64,000 bases of DNA from Planctomycetota bacterium (GTDB taxonomy: Bacteria > Planctomycetota > Phycisphaerae > UBA1845 > UTPLA1). Made by a program: the position numbers and the translations under genes. Of the stretch, positions 17,064-25,297 are shown one piece after another (the first letter of the stretch is position 1; each line of letters opens with the position of its first letter). The stretch lies in contig JAATGM010000042.1 in NCBI GenBank assembly GCA_015654675.1, positions 1 to 64,000 of the forward strand, in the 5' to 3' direction. A model generated the notes under the pieces. It had not been told where the DNA came from and searched no databases. It saw nothing but the letters and a program-made list of their open reading frames with translations.

Positions 17064-17627
17064 CTAGACGCCGAGCAATACCGACATCCGCCCCACCAGA
17101 TTCGTCAGGTTAAACGGCTTCTGGATGAACTCGTTCGCCCCGGCCGCCAGCAGTCCGTCGATCTCCGTCTGTCGAACCGCCCCCGAAACGATAATGATCT
17201 TGGTCTCTGCCAGCTCCGTGTTCTGTCGAATCCGCTGGCAGACCACGTTCCCATTCACATCCGGCAGCAGATAGTCGAGCAAAATGATGTCCGGTCGAAA
17301 CTCGACCGTCGCCATGCCCGCGTCATACCCGGTCGTGGCCGAGCGCACCTCGAATCGCCCGTCGCCCGTCAGATACTCGCTCAGCAGATCGACGATTCCC
17401 GCGTCGTCGTCGACAATGAGAACCCGCCGCTTGCCGGTATCGAGCCGGTCCAGCGGAATCTGGTGGTCCTTCATGAACTCAATCAGGGAATCGCGCGGAA
17501 TCCGACGGAACTTGGAACCCGGAACCCGGTAACCGCGCAGTCGGCCGCCATCAAAACAGCGAATCACGGTTTGCTGACTGACCGAGCAGATTTGGGCGAC
17601 TTCGCCGGTCGAAAAGACGTCCTTCAC
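17064..17627 (-). CDS. response regulator with N-terminal excisionase/MerR-like helix-turn-helix
   Basis: The 187-residue protein has an unusual order: an N-terminal DNA-binding helix-turn-helix of the excisionase/BldC type (FSTGEVAQICSVSQQTVIRC, then GGRLRGYRVPGSKFRRIPR) and a C-terminal receiver (about 68-187). The receiver shows VDDDAG, phosphorylatable Asp in DIILLDYLLPD, IVSGA and the lysine in FIQKPF. The start is GTG 17627 with GAGGAG 7 bases upstream, although the frame is open to 17771. It is the first gene of the operon with the HDOD kinase. HTH-receiver fusions in this order are well represented in planctomycetes, to my knowledge. Confidence 0.87.
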   Translation of the reverse strand: MKDVFSTGEVAQICSVSQQTVIRCFDGGRLRGYRVPGSKFRRIPRDSLIEFMKDHQIPLDRLDTGKRRVLIVDDDAGIVDLLSEYLTGDGRFEVRSATTGYDAGMATVEFRPDIILLDYLLPDVNGNVVCQRIRQNTELAETKIIIVSGAVRQTEIDGLLAAGANEFIQKPFNLTNLVGRMSVLLGV

Positions 17628-17798
17628 TGGCGACTCCTCGCCGCGCAAGGAACGATGGGCTGGCCGCCCGCACGTCCCTGCGCTGCGGACGCGGCATTCT
17701 ACCCAATTGCCCCAGCTTCTCCAGATGATGGGAGTGATGAATGTTTTGAGGAGCGTGCGAAGGATATCCAACCCAGCTTCAAGCCCGATGACATGCCG

Positions 17799-18236
17799 TC
17801 AATCGTGTGCGCTAATATCCTCGCTGAACAACGCTTGCACGAATGCCCCCTCCCCCTCCTCGTGCTTTCTGAGTTCCGCCAGCATCGCCCGAATTTCCGC
17901 CCCGACCCGCTCACCCGTCTTCGAATCGTTTGCCGACGAAGCCGCCCGAAGCGCCGTCAAAACGTCAGCCGCCCGATTCGCCAACGCATGATGCTCCGCC
18001 CGAAAGCGAGCCGCCTCGCGCGACTTATCCGGTCGATCGATGGTCACGGCGTGCAGGAATCCCTCGGTGTCTTCCAGCGCGAAAAGCTTGATCATGTGTG
18101 CCCGAAGGTGCTCAAACGTCGGCACCAGCTTTGTCCACCCGGAGGGGTTCGCCAGCGAGTCGGTCAGCCGCCGCTCGATCTCCTGAAGCGTGCGATATTC
18201 CTGCCCACTCTTGCGGACGAATTCGCTCGGCGCCAT
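17799..18236 (-). CDS. hemerythrin-like protein
   Basis: The 145-residue all-helical protein matches the hemerythrin cation-binding family, which holds a non-heme diiron centre. Histidines and acids are seen in HLRAHMIKLFALED, AEHHALANRAADVL and LRKHEEGEGAFVQALF, spaced as expected for the four-helix bundle. The ATG at 18236 follows a near-perfect AGGAGGT at 7 bases. It lies 11 bases downstream of the cupin gene and is likely cotranscribed with it and ndk. A role in oxygen or nitric oxide sensing or iron storage is possible but not shown. Confidence 0.75.
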   Translation of the reverse strand: MAPSEFVRKSGQEYRTLQEIERRLTDSLANPSGWTKLVPTFEHLRAHMIKLFALEDTEGFLHAVTIDRPDKSREAARFRAEHHALANRAADVLTALRAASSANDSKTGERVGAEIRAMLAELRKHEEGEGAFVQALFSEDISAHD

Positions 18237-18247
18237 CGGCCGACCTC

Positions 18248-18601
18248 CTATCGGGAACAATCCTTGGGCGCCGGAATCAGGCAGATAAACTCCAGCGGAG
18301 TGCCGCCGGTGTTGGCAAACTGGTGCATCTCGTTCGGCGGAACCCAGATCACATCACCCGCCTTGAACGATCGCTCGCCCGACGCACTCTTCGCCGTCCC
18401 GCTCCCCTTCAAAATGACTATTTCATGCTCATAGTCATGCTGATGGTGCGGCGTATGCCCGCCCGGCTCGACCTCGAAATGACGCATGTGGAAGTTCGAC
18501 GCCCCCTCCGCCGGCCCAACCAGCATCCGCATCCGGGTCTGCGTCGCCCCCGGCATTTCCACCGGCTTCTGCTCAATCTCGTCGATTCGTGCGACCTTCA
18601 T
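18248..18601 (-). CDS. single-domain cupin protein
   Basis: The 117-residue protein is a cupin with metal-binding motif 1 in PGGHTPHHQHDYEHEIVILK and motif 2 in AGDVIWVPPNEMHQFANTG, giving three His and one Glu ligands typical of Fe or Mn sites. Such small cupins include dioxygenases, isomerases and sugar-binding proteins, so the activity cannot be named. It lies 23 bases downstream of ndk and 11 bases upstream of the hemerythrin gene. Confidence 0.85.
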   Translation of the reverse strand: MKVARIDEIEQKPVEMPGATQTRMRMLVGPAEGASNFHMRHFEVEPGGHTPHHQHDYEHEIVILKGSGTAKSASGERSFKAGDVIWVPPNEMHQFANTGGTPLEFICLIPAPKDCSR

Positions 18602-18624
18602 ATCTCACCCGTGCGTCGATCCGA

Positions 18625-19095
18625 CTATTGCGGCTCGCCGCCGCTCGTATCATAGGTCCAGCGATCGCTCTGGCGTTCATATCCCAGTAATTCATCCGCC
18701 TTGAAATAAAGCGCGATCTCGGTCGCGGCCGACTCCGGCGCATCGCTCCCGTGGATCAGATTAAACGTCTTCGAGACGCCCAGGTCGCCCCGGATCGTCC
18801 CTGGCTCGGCATTGAACCCAAACGTCGCTCCCATCATCTTCCGTGAGACGGCGATTGCGTTCAGTCCCTCAAGCACCAGGACGACCACCGGCCCCGCAGT
18901 GATGTAATTAATCAGTCCGGGGTAAAATGGTTTGCCCTTGTGCGGCGCGTAATGCCGCTCGGCCAGCTCCCGGCTGATCTTCATCAATTTCATCGCCGCC
19001 AGCTTCAGCCCTTTGGCCTCAAAGCGGCCCACGATCTGCCCGCAAAGCCCGCGCTGTACGGTGTCCGGTTTCAAAATAATCAGCGTGCGTTCCAC
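18625..19095 (-). CDS. ndk: nucleoside diphosphate kinase
   Basis: NDK transfers the gamma phosphate from ATP to nucleoside diphosphates. The 156-residue product begins with ERTLIILKPDTVQRGLCGQI and carries the catalytic histidine in NLIHGSDAPESAATEIALYF, with RKMMGATFGFNAEPGTIRGD before it, all hallmarks of the family. The start is GTG 19095, preceded by AAGGA. The open frame extends to 19452 but the extra part is not NDK. Slightly longer C-terminus than the usual 140-150. Confidence 0.95.
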   Translation of the reverse strand: MERTLIILKPDTVQRGLCGQIVGRFEAKGLKLAAMKLMKISRELAERHYAPHKGKPFYPGLINYITAGPVVVLVLEGLNAIAVSRKMMGATFGFNAEPGTIRGDLGVSKTFNLIHGSDAPESAATEIALYFKADELLGYERQSDRWTYDTSGGEPQ

Positions 19096-19171
19096 GCAAT
19101 TTCCTTTCAATTCGGTGTCTGCCGCGCCAAAGCCGGCGGCGTTCAAGGCGATTCTAACGCCCCCGCCGGGC

Positions 19172-20230
19172 TCACTCCAATCGTCCGCCCACTGACCGCC
19201 ACGCCTGGCGAAGCCGTTTGTCAAAGTCCGATCCCACGCCGCTGACGACCGCCCGCAACCGGCCGCCTTCATCCAATATGAGCACCACCGGAAGACTGCG
19301 AATCCCCCACGCCGTCGCCAGTTCCGATTGCCAGCCCCGGCCGTCACAGCAGACCGTCGCCCTGACTCCGACCTTTTCCAGGAATGTAGCCGCTTCCGCC
19401 GGTTGCCGATCCAAACTGATCGCCACCATCGCCGCCCGGTCCGATCCACCAAACCCTGGCCAACTCGCTATCTGCCTCAGTGCCCGCTGCGACGCCACAT
19501 CCCACGACGCCCAGAACACCACCACCACCGGCTTCCCCCGCATGGCTGCCCAGTCCACACCAATGCCGCTCGTATCCGTGATGTTCGGCGACCACACCTC
19601 CCCGATCGCGCGCCGCAATCGGTCGCCGCCCACGAGGGCCTTCGTTGTCGGGTGATCCGCAAAATCTCGCTTCAATCGACCAAGCAATCGGTCAACCGAA
19701 TCAAAATCGCGCGATCCATAGGCCGCATCGATGACCTCCTCGATCAGAACCGCCGCATACGGCGAACGCGGGTGCGAATCGAGATACTGCTCAACCAGTT
19801 TCAGCGCCACCCCCGCCGCCGGTTGCGATCCGGTGCGACGGTCGGACTGCGAAAGGGCGACCCGCAGCCGCCAGTAATCCGCGGCCGTGGCGAGCGATTC
19901 CCCCGGCTCATGCGATCGGGCCTCCATCGCGAGATTGTCCAGCGGTTCGAGACCCCGCCCTTCGAGTGTCAACAACTCGAACAGAACCGCCATCTTCTCG
20001 ACAAGCAGCCGATCGTGTTCTTCGCGACTGCTCGCCCCCAACTCATCGTCAATCTCACCCATTCGCGCCCGCAACCGGCCGATGTGCCCGGCGGCGATCA
20101 CCGAATAATCTTCAGGCGCGCCCGGCCGGCTCGTCGGTGCCGTACTCGGCCCCGCGAACACACCCGCGACAAACAAAAACGTCGAGCCAACCCCGGCGAC
20201 CCTGGCCACCCATCCTAGCGACCCGCTCAC
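19172..20230 (-). CDS. exported TlpA/thioredoxin-like protein lacking the CxxC motif
   Basis: The 352-residue protein begins at GTG 20230, overlapping the stop of the aminotransferase gene (GTGA). A signal peptide or anchor precedes residue 30. The middle is helical and resembles a repeat or TPR-like region. The C-terminal 140 residues have a thioredoxin/TlpA fold signature, VVVVFWASWDVASQRALRQI, but where WCxxC is expected the sequence reads WDVAS, so no redox cysteines are left there. Later cis-Pro (RSLPVVLILD) is kept. It may be a non-catalytic or altered family member. Confidence 0.75.
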   Translation of the reverse strand: MSGSLGWVARVAGVGSTFLFVAGVFAGPSTAPTSRPGAPEDYSVIAAGHIGRLRARMGEIDDELGASSREEHDRLLVEKMAVLFELLTLEGRGLEPLDNLAMEARSHEPGESLATAADYWRLRVALSQSDRRTGSQPAAGVALKLVEQYLDSHPRSPYAAVLIEEVIDAAYGSRDFDSVDRLLGRLKRDFADHPTTKALVGGDRLRRAIGEVWSPNITDTSGIGVDWAAMRGKPVVVVFWASWDVASQRALRQIASWPGFGGSDRAAMVAISLDRQPAEAATFLEKVGVRATVCCDGRGWQSELATAWGIRSLPVVLILDEGGRLRAVVSGVGSDFDKRLRQAWRSVGGRLE

Positions 20231-21408
20231 GCCCGCCCCAGCAGCTTTTCGAGCCGATCCATGCCCCGGTCGATGTCCGTCATGCTGCACGCAAACGACA
20301 GCCGCACATGATCGTCGCTGCCAAACGCAAGCCCGGGCACCAACGCGACGTGTGCATCCGCCAAAACCTTGTTCGCAAAGTCCACCGAGCCACGCACGCT
20401 CAACCGCGCGTACGCCTGCGAGACATTCGGAAAACAGTAAAACGCCCCCGTCGGCCGCACGCACGTCACCCCGCGCATCGCCGTCAGCCGCTCGTACATC
20501 CGCCGTCCGCGCCGCTCAAACTCGATCCGCATCTCCTCCACACACGACTGATCCGCCGTCAGCGCATGCCCGGTTGCCACTTCATTAAAAGTGCACGGCC
20601 CGCTGGTTGTGTGTGTCTGTAGTTTCGCCATCGCATCGATCAGCGGTTGCGGCCCCGCGGCATACCCAATCCGCCATCCCGTCATCGCGTAACTCTTGCT
20701 CGCTGCATTGATCGTAAGCGTCTTGTCGTACCACTCCGGACTGCACGCCGCGAAGCTGAATGCCGTCGTCCCATCAAACACCAGCCGGTCATACATCTCG
20801 TCCGAAATGACGACGATGTCCTTGCCCGCCAGCGCCGCCGCAATCTCGAGAACTTCCCCGCGCGTATAGGTGAATCCGCCCGGATTACTCGGGCTGTTGA
20901 AAATCAGCGCCCGTGTCCGCGAACTGACCGCTGCCGCGATCTGCTGCGGCGAAACCTTGAAACCCTTCGCCTCGTCGCCGCGCACAAAAACCGCCGTCGC
21001 GCCGCAAAGCTTGATCTGTTCAGGAAAACTCACCCAGTACGGAATCGGCAGCAACACTTCGTCGCCCGGATTCACCAGCGCCGCCAGCGCCAAAAATATC
21101 GCTTCCTTCCCACCGCAGGTCATCAATACCTGCGACGGCGCGTACTCAAGCCCGTTATCACGCTTCAGCTTCTGGCAGACCGCCTGCTTCGCCTCCAAAA
21201 CCCCGCTCGACGGCTGCGCATACTTGGTCCTTCCCGCCTCGATCGCCTCGCGCGCCGCCGCCTTCACATGCACGGGCGTATCAAAGTCCGGCTCGCCCGA
21301 CCCATACGAAACAACATCCACGCCGTTCCGCCGCATCTCCGCCGCCTTGGACGAAACCGCCATCGTTGCCGAGGACGTCAGTGCCGAAACTCGTTCCGAA
21401 AGCTGCAT
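20227..21408 (-). CDS. pyridoxal phosphate aminotransferase, aspartate aminotransferase type
   Basis: The 393-residue class I/II aminotransferase transfers amino groups using pyridoxal phosphate. The Schiff-base lysine is in TINAASKSYAMTGWRIGYA. The cofactor and substrate motifs SPSNPGG, VISDEMYDRL and RLSFACS are intact, and YGSGEPDFDTPVHVK at residue 35 is typical of the Thermus-type (I-gamma) aspartate aminotransferases. Aspartate is the likely substrate, but prephenate and other acceptors are possible. The stop overlaps the start of the next gene by four bases, so the two form an operon. Confidence 0.9.
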   Translation of the reverse strand: MQLSERVSALTSSATMAVSSKAAEMRRNGVDVVSYGSGEPDFDTPVHVKAAAREAIEAGRTKYAQPSSGVLEAKQAVCQKLKRDNGLEYAPSQVLMTCGGKEAIFLALAALVNPGDEVLLPIPYWVSFPEQIKLCGATAVFVRGDEAKGFKVSPQQIAAAVSSRTRALIFNSPSNPGGFTYTRGEVLEIAAALAGKDIVVISDEMYDRLVFDGTTAFSFAACSPEWYDKTLTINAASKSYAMTGWRIGYAAGPQPLIDAMAKLQTHTTSGPCTFNEVATGHALTADQSCVEEMRIEFERRGRRMYERLTAMRGVTCVRPTGAFYCFPNVSQAYARLSVRGSVDFANKVLADAHVALVPGLAFGSDDHVRLSFACSMTDIDRGMDRLEKLLGRA

Positions 21409-21498
21409 GAAGGGCTCCGCCGCGCCGCCGCGCTCGGCTAGAATCTATCCGCGCCGGCCCCGCCGGACAATCGAATACCTGCTCGCCCGGAGACCCGC

Positions 21499-21900
21499 AT
21501 GACCCGCTCACCCGCAAGACTGCTCGATGTCGGAAATTGCGATCCCGATCACGGCATGATTCGCCGAATGCTCGAACGACACTTCGATGTGCGGATCGAC
21601 CGCGTCATGTTCGTCGACGAAGCCGTCGACGCCATGAACAGAAACCCCTACGACCTCGTCCTCGTCAATCGACTGATCTTCGCCGACAGCAGCCCCGGAA
21701 TCGATCTCCACCGCCGCATCAAGGCCGACCCCGCACTCGCCGGAGTCGCCATCATGATGATCACCAACTTCCCCGAAGCCCAGGCCGACAGCGTCGCCGC
21801 CGGCGGAGTTCCGGGCTTCGGCAAATCGACCCTCGATCAATCGGATACCATCACGAAGCTGGCAACCTATCTCCCGCGTCGTGCCACCGTCGCGACCTGA
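21499..21900 (+). CDS. receiver-domain protein with missing phosphorylation aspartate
   Basis: The 133-residue protein is a stand-alone receiver domain. Acidic residues remain in GNCDPDHGM, but the phosphate acceptor position in DLVLVNRLIFADSSPG is Asn instead of Asp. The threonine region (MMITNFPE) and lysine (PGFGKS) are present. It is likely an atypical receiver that cannot be phosphorylated in the usual way, or one using a neighbouring aspartate. It lies 27 bases upstream of the SdiA-regulated-like gene. Confidence 0.75.
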   Translation: MTRSPARLLDVGNCDPDHGMIRRMLERHFDVRIDRVMFVDEAVDAMNRNPYDLVLVNRLIFADSSPGIDLHRRIKADPALAGVAIMMITNFPEAQADSVAAGGVPGFGKSTLDQSDTITKLATYLPRRATVAT

Positions 21901-21927
21901 AAATCGCCGGTGCAAAGGCCAATTAGC

Positions 21928-22869
21928 ATGTACCGATACGCCATAACACTCAGCATCATTTGCCTACTGATCCCACGCGTCGCGCGCTCGGCCGATCCAT
22001 GGCCCGCCGCCCCCATCGATTCGTCTCGAAACATCGGCGCGGCGCTCGCCGACTTCGAGCCCAGCGATGCCGTCTGGCATCCTGCCCGCCAGACGATTTT
22101 CGTCGTCGACGACGGTGGCCGACTGGCCGAGCTCGACTTGGCTGGAAATGTTAAACACATGCTCAAGATTGGCGGCGACCTCGAAGGCGTCACCCTCGCC
22201 GACACCGCAAACCCGAATGTCTACGTCGGCCGCGAGCGCGACGCGACCATCATCGAAGTCGACCCCGACAAAGGCGCGACCGGCCGCGTGTGGCGACTTT
22301 CTGAAATGGTCACCGGAAAGAAGAATCGCCGCCTCGAGTCGCTCACATTCGTGCCGAACGCCGCCTGCGCCGCCATCTCCGGCCCCGACGGAAGCCCCTA
22401 CAACAACGGCCGTGGCAGCAAGTTCGGTACGGGCGGCATCTTCCTCGCCGGCCACCAGGGTGACGGTCGGATCTATATCTATGATGTCGATCTAGCAAAG
22501 CCCGATTCGGTCACTTTCATCAACCGCATCGGCCCCTTCCGCGACAACGACGCGCCCCTCATCGATCTATCCGGCCTCTGCTTCCACCGCTCGACGCAGA
22601 CGCTCTATGCGATGTGGGACGAGGAAAACCGCGTCGCATCGATCGACATTTCCCGACCCGGATTCGCGGTCACGCGAATCTGGTCCCTACCGGCTGAAAC
22701 AATCGATCAGGAAGGCATCGCGCTGATTGACGACGGTTGCGAATCGAAGCAATCGCGCATCGTCATCGCGGAAGATGACAAACGGCGGCATCGTGTATGG
22801 CTGGTTCAGCGCTTTCCGGTGGGTCCGTGCGTTGCGGCCGCGCAGCCAACCACTCGGAAATCTGACTGA
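21928..22869 (+). CDS. exported SdiA-regulated-like beta-propeller protein
   Basis: The 313-residue protein has a signal peptide (ALLIS-type helix ending near VARSA, about residue 22). It matches the SdiA-regulated/phytase-like propeller family: SDAVWHPARQTIFVVDDGG, GGDLEGVTLADTANPNVYVG, RRLESLTFVP and DQEGIALIDDG. These proteins are of unclear function and some relatives bind or hydrolyse esters. ATG 21928 was preferred to the upstream in-frame start at 21910. Its last 107 bases overlap, in the opposite direction, the end of the glycosyltransferase gene. Confidence 0.72.
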   Translation: MYRYAITLSIICLLIPRVARSADPWPAAPIDSSRNIGAALADFEPSDAVWHPARQTIFVVDDGGRLAELDLAGNVKHMLKIGGDLEGVTLADTANPNVYVGRERDATIIEVDPDKGATGRVWRLSEMVTGKKNRRLESLTFVPNAACAAISGPDGSPYNNGRGSKFGTGGIFLAGHQGDGRIYIYDVDLAKPDSVTFINRIGPFRDNDAPLIDLSGLCFHRSTQTLYAMWDEENRVASIDISRPGFAVTRIWSLPAETIDQEGIALIDDGCESKQSRIVIAEDDKRRHRVWLVQRFPVGPCVAAAQPTTRKSD

Positions 22870-23971
22870 CACGCGCCTCCCATCCCTCGCCGACAACAGC
22901 CGCGCGCCGCCGAGCACGCGAAGCCACATCAGCAGACGCGAGCGCCCGTTCACAAGCCGCCAAATACTCGCCGGTCGTTCCGCCCAGTTCGACCAGCCCG
23001 CCGAATACGCCCATCTCGGGCAACGGCGTCGCCGCCACGGCCAGCCCTGCAGCAAGATATTCGCGCAGCTTGATGGGGTTCACCGCCCGCGTCAGGGCAT
23101 TCAACCGAAACGGTATGAGCCCCGCATCGAACCGCCGGCAATACCCGGGCAACTTCGCATAAGGCCGCCGCCCGAGCAGCCGCACATTGCGAATCCCGTT
23201 CAATCGCGAGACATCGCATCGCGCCTCGCCAATCAGCACGATCGTCCAATCCGGCCGCTCCCGTGCGACCGCCGCAAGCAACTCCAGATCCACCCACTCA
23301 GCGATCAGACCGAAAAATCCCAGCACCGGACCGCGCAAGTCAGCAACATCATCCGGAATCGCTGCCGCGTCCGACGCTGCAAAATGCTCAAAGTCGACAC
23401 CGTGCGGAACATGGAGGACGATGCGATGGCTCCTCCGCTTCGCCTCAAACAGCGGCCGCGATGTCGTCACCACCAGGTCCGCGGCCGCCAATGTCGCGGC
23501 CTCGGCCTGCCGAATCGCGTCCCGGTCATACCCCGCGAACTCCGCGAACTCATCCACGCAGTAATAGAGAAACAGCTCCTCGCCGAACTCCCCGCGCATC
23601 GACGCCACATCCGGCGCAAACGACCAGACCTGCACCGGCCGCGCCGGCAAATCCCGCAACACGGCCCGCACCTGCCAACTGAGCAACAGTCGATTCAGCC
23701 GTTCCGCGGCCGCAATTCCGGGCAGTGGCACGACAGCCGGCGTAATCACCGTCATGTTTGCAGCCACCCGCCGTGGCCCGCGCACGAACTGCCCCAGCTT
23801 CCCCGCAATGGCCGACAAATCAGCCGCCGAAGCCGTCGGCCGACGTGACCCGTGATAGTTCACCCAGATGATCTGATTATCGCGCGACAACGTCCGCATG
23901 AGATGATGCTTGCTGGTCGGATCGTAGAACCAGTTGCTCGCGAAACAGACAATGTTCCGGCCGGCGATCAT
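22763..23971 (-). CDS. glycosyltransferase, GT4-like
   Basis: The 402-residue protein resembles family 4 type glycosyltransferases of the two-Rossmann (GT-B) fold. The N-terminal half carries RDNQIIWVNYHG and FLYYCVDEFAEFAGYD. The C-terminal half shows VPHGVDFEHF, GPVLGFFGLIAEWVDLEL and NPIKLREYLAAGLAVAATPL, where the EX7E-like nucleotide-sugar region is expected. It starts with ATG 23971 overlapping the stop of the upstream glycosyltransferase (ATGA), so the two are cotranscribed. Its C-terminal end overlaps the convergent propeller gene by 107 bases. Confidence 0.85.
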   Translation of the reverse strand: MIAGRNIVCFASNWFYDPTSKHHLMRTLSRDNQIIWVNYHGSRRPTASAADLSAIAGKLGQFVRGPRRVAANMTVITPAVVPLPGIAAAERLNRLLLSWQVRAVLRDLPARPVQVWSFAPDVASMRGEFGEELFLYYCVDEFAEFAGYDRDAIRQAEAATLAAADLVVTTSRPLFEAKRRSHRIVLHVPHGVDFEHFAASDAAAIPDDVADLRGPVLGFFGLIAEWVDLELLAAVARERPDWTIVLIGEARCDVSRLNGIRNVRLLGRRPYAKLPGYCRRFDAGLIPFRLNALTRAVNPIKLREYLAAGLAVAATPLPEMGVFGGLVELGGTTGEYLAACERALASADVASRARRRAAVVGEGWEARVSQISEWLAARPQRTDPPESAEPAIHDAAVCHLPR

Positions 23972-25194
23972 CGCGCCACGACCGCGCGATACGCCGCCAG
24001 TGTCTCTCGCGCCACGTCATCCCACGATCGACCCGCCCCGCATGCCCGGATCGCCGCCCGGTCCCAAGTCCGCGACAGTCCTTGGATAATCGCGTCGGCC
24101 AGCGACCCGATGTCATGCGGCACACACACGAAACCCAAATCAGGCGATCGAACCGTCTCGCGGTTCGCGCCGACATCCGTCACGACCGCCGGCGTGCCAA
24201 CCGCGAGCGACTCAATCAGGGCGTTGCAACATCCCTCCGACCGCGACGCCAGCGCGAAAAGGTCCGCCGCATTCAACGCGTCATTCACGGTGCGCGGCTC
24301 CACCCGGCCCAGAAGCTCCACCCATTCCGCCACACCCAATCGCCGCGCCTGCCGTCGTAGACTTCGCTCAAATCCCGGCTCGCCCGCCCCACCGCCCACC
24401 AGCGCCAGCCGCACGTCCCCCAGCGCACGCCGCACGCCCGGCAGCGCCGCCACCAACAAATCGAACCCCTTCAGTTTCTGCAAGTGCCCCACCGAAACGA
24501 TCCACCGCGATCCCGGCGACCACCCCAGTCGCGCCCGCGATACAAGTCGGTCACCCGGTTGAAATGCATCCGCATCGACGCCATTAGGAATGATGGCAAT
24601 GTCCAGCCGCCGTCCCGCGATCTCTTCCGCCAGCCGCGCCAACGGCGCTCCGACCGCAATCAACCCGTCCGCATCGCGAAGCATTCGAGCAAGCTCGCGC
24701 CGCCGCGATCCGTAGTTGGATTGACTCACAAGCTTCCCGCGCAGCGTGACATTCACCCGCAAGCCAAGCGATCGAGCGGCCATCCAGGCCCCCACGCCGT
24801 CCGGCCACTCAAACTGGGCGTCGACGAGATCGATCGGTCCGTCAGCGAACATGCCACGCAATCCGCGATCAGCAGCCCGGGCAAACCAGCGTGCATCCAG
24901 CGATTTCGCGACGCCCGGCAGGTAAAACATCCGCGCGTCGCTGACAGCAACCCCGTCGTCCGCACCTCGATCCTCGCCATACGGCCGCAGAATTGGAAAC
25001 CAAGGTCTCACCCGCAACACCCTGACTTCGGTCAGACGTGCAATGCCGCACATCCTCCGCCGCACGAACAATCCCCGCTGCGGCTGCCCGGCCGTCGGAT
25101 AGCACATGGTTACGGCCACCACGCGCGGTCCTTCCACCGCCCGCAGACTCGCCCGGTCGACAACCCTCCCGGCCTCAATCGATGACGCAATCAC
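23968..25194 (-). CDS. glycosyltransferase family 4
   Basis: The 408-residue GT-B type glycosyltransferase has the nucleotide-sugar motif SRSEGCCNALIESLAVGTP, giving E-x7-E, and IIPNGVDADAFQPGDR and IVSVGHLQKLKGFDLL. The N-terminal domain includes TMCYPTAGQPQRGLFVRRRM, typical of transferases in exopolysaccharide assembly. It is followed directly by a second glycosyltransferase gene with a four-base overlap, and the pair is divergent from greA. The sugar and acceptor are not known. Confidence 0.9.
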   Translation of the reverse strand: MIASSIEAGRVVDRASLRAVEGPRVVAVTMCYPTAGQPQRGLFVRRRMCGIARLTEVRVLRVRPWFPILRPYGEDRGADDGVAVSDARMFYLPGVAKSLDARWFARAADRGLRGMFADGPIDLVDAQFEWPDGVGAWMAARSLGLRVNVTLRGKLVSQSNYGSRRRELARMLRDADGLIAVGAPLARLAEEIAGRRLDIAIIPNGVDADAFQPGDRLVSRARLGWSPGSRWIVSVGHLQKLKGFDLLVAALPGVRRALGDVRLALVGGGAGEPGFERSLRRQARRLGVAEWVELLGRVEPRTVNDALNAADLFALASRSEGCCNALIESLAVGTPAVVTDVGANRETVRSPDLGFVCVPHDIGSLADAIIQGLSRTWDRAAIRACGAGRSWDDVARETLAAYRAVVAR

Positions 25195-25297
25195 ACTCTA
25201 CTTATCGACGCCGCCGCCACCCCGGGCGAGCCAGCCGGTCGACAACCAGCCCCGGATCGGCGACAATCTCCCGTCTGTCTTTTCACACGGGAGACCC

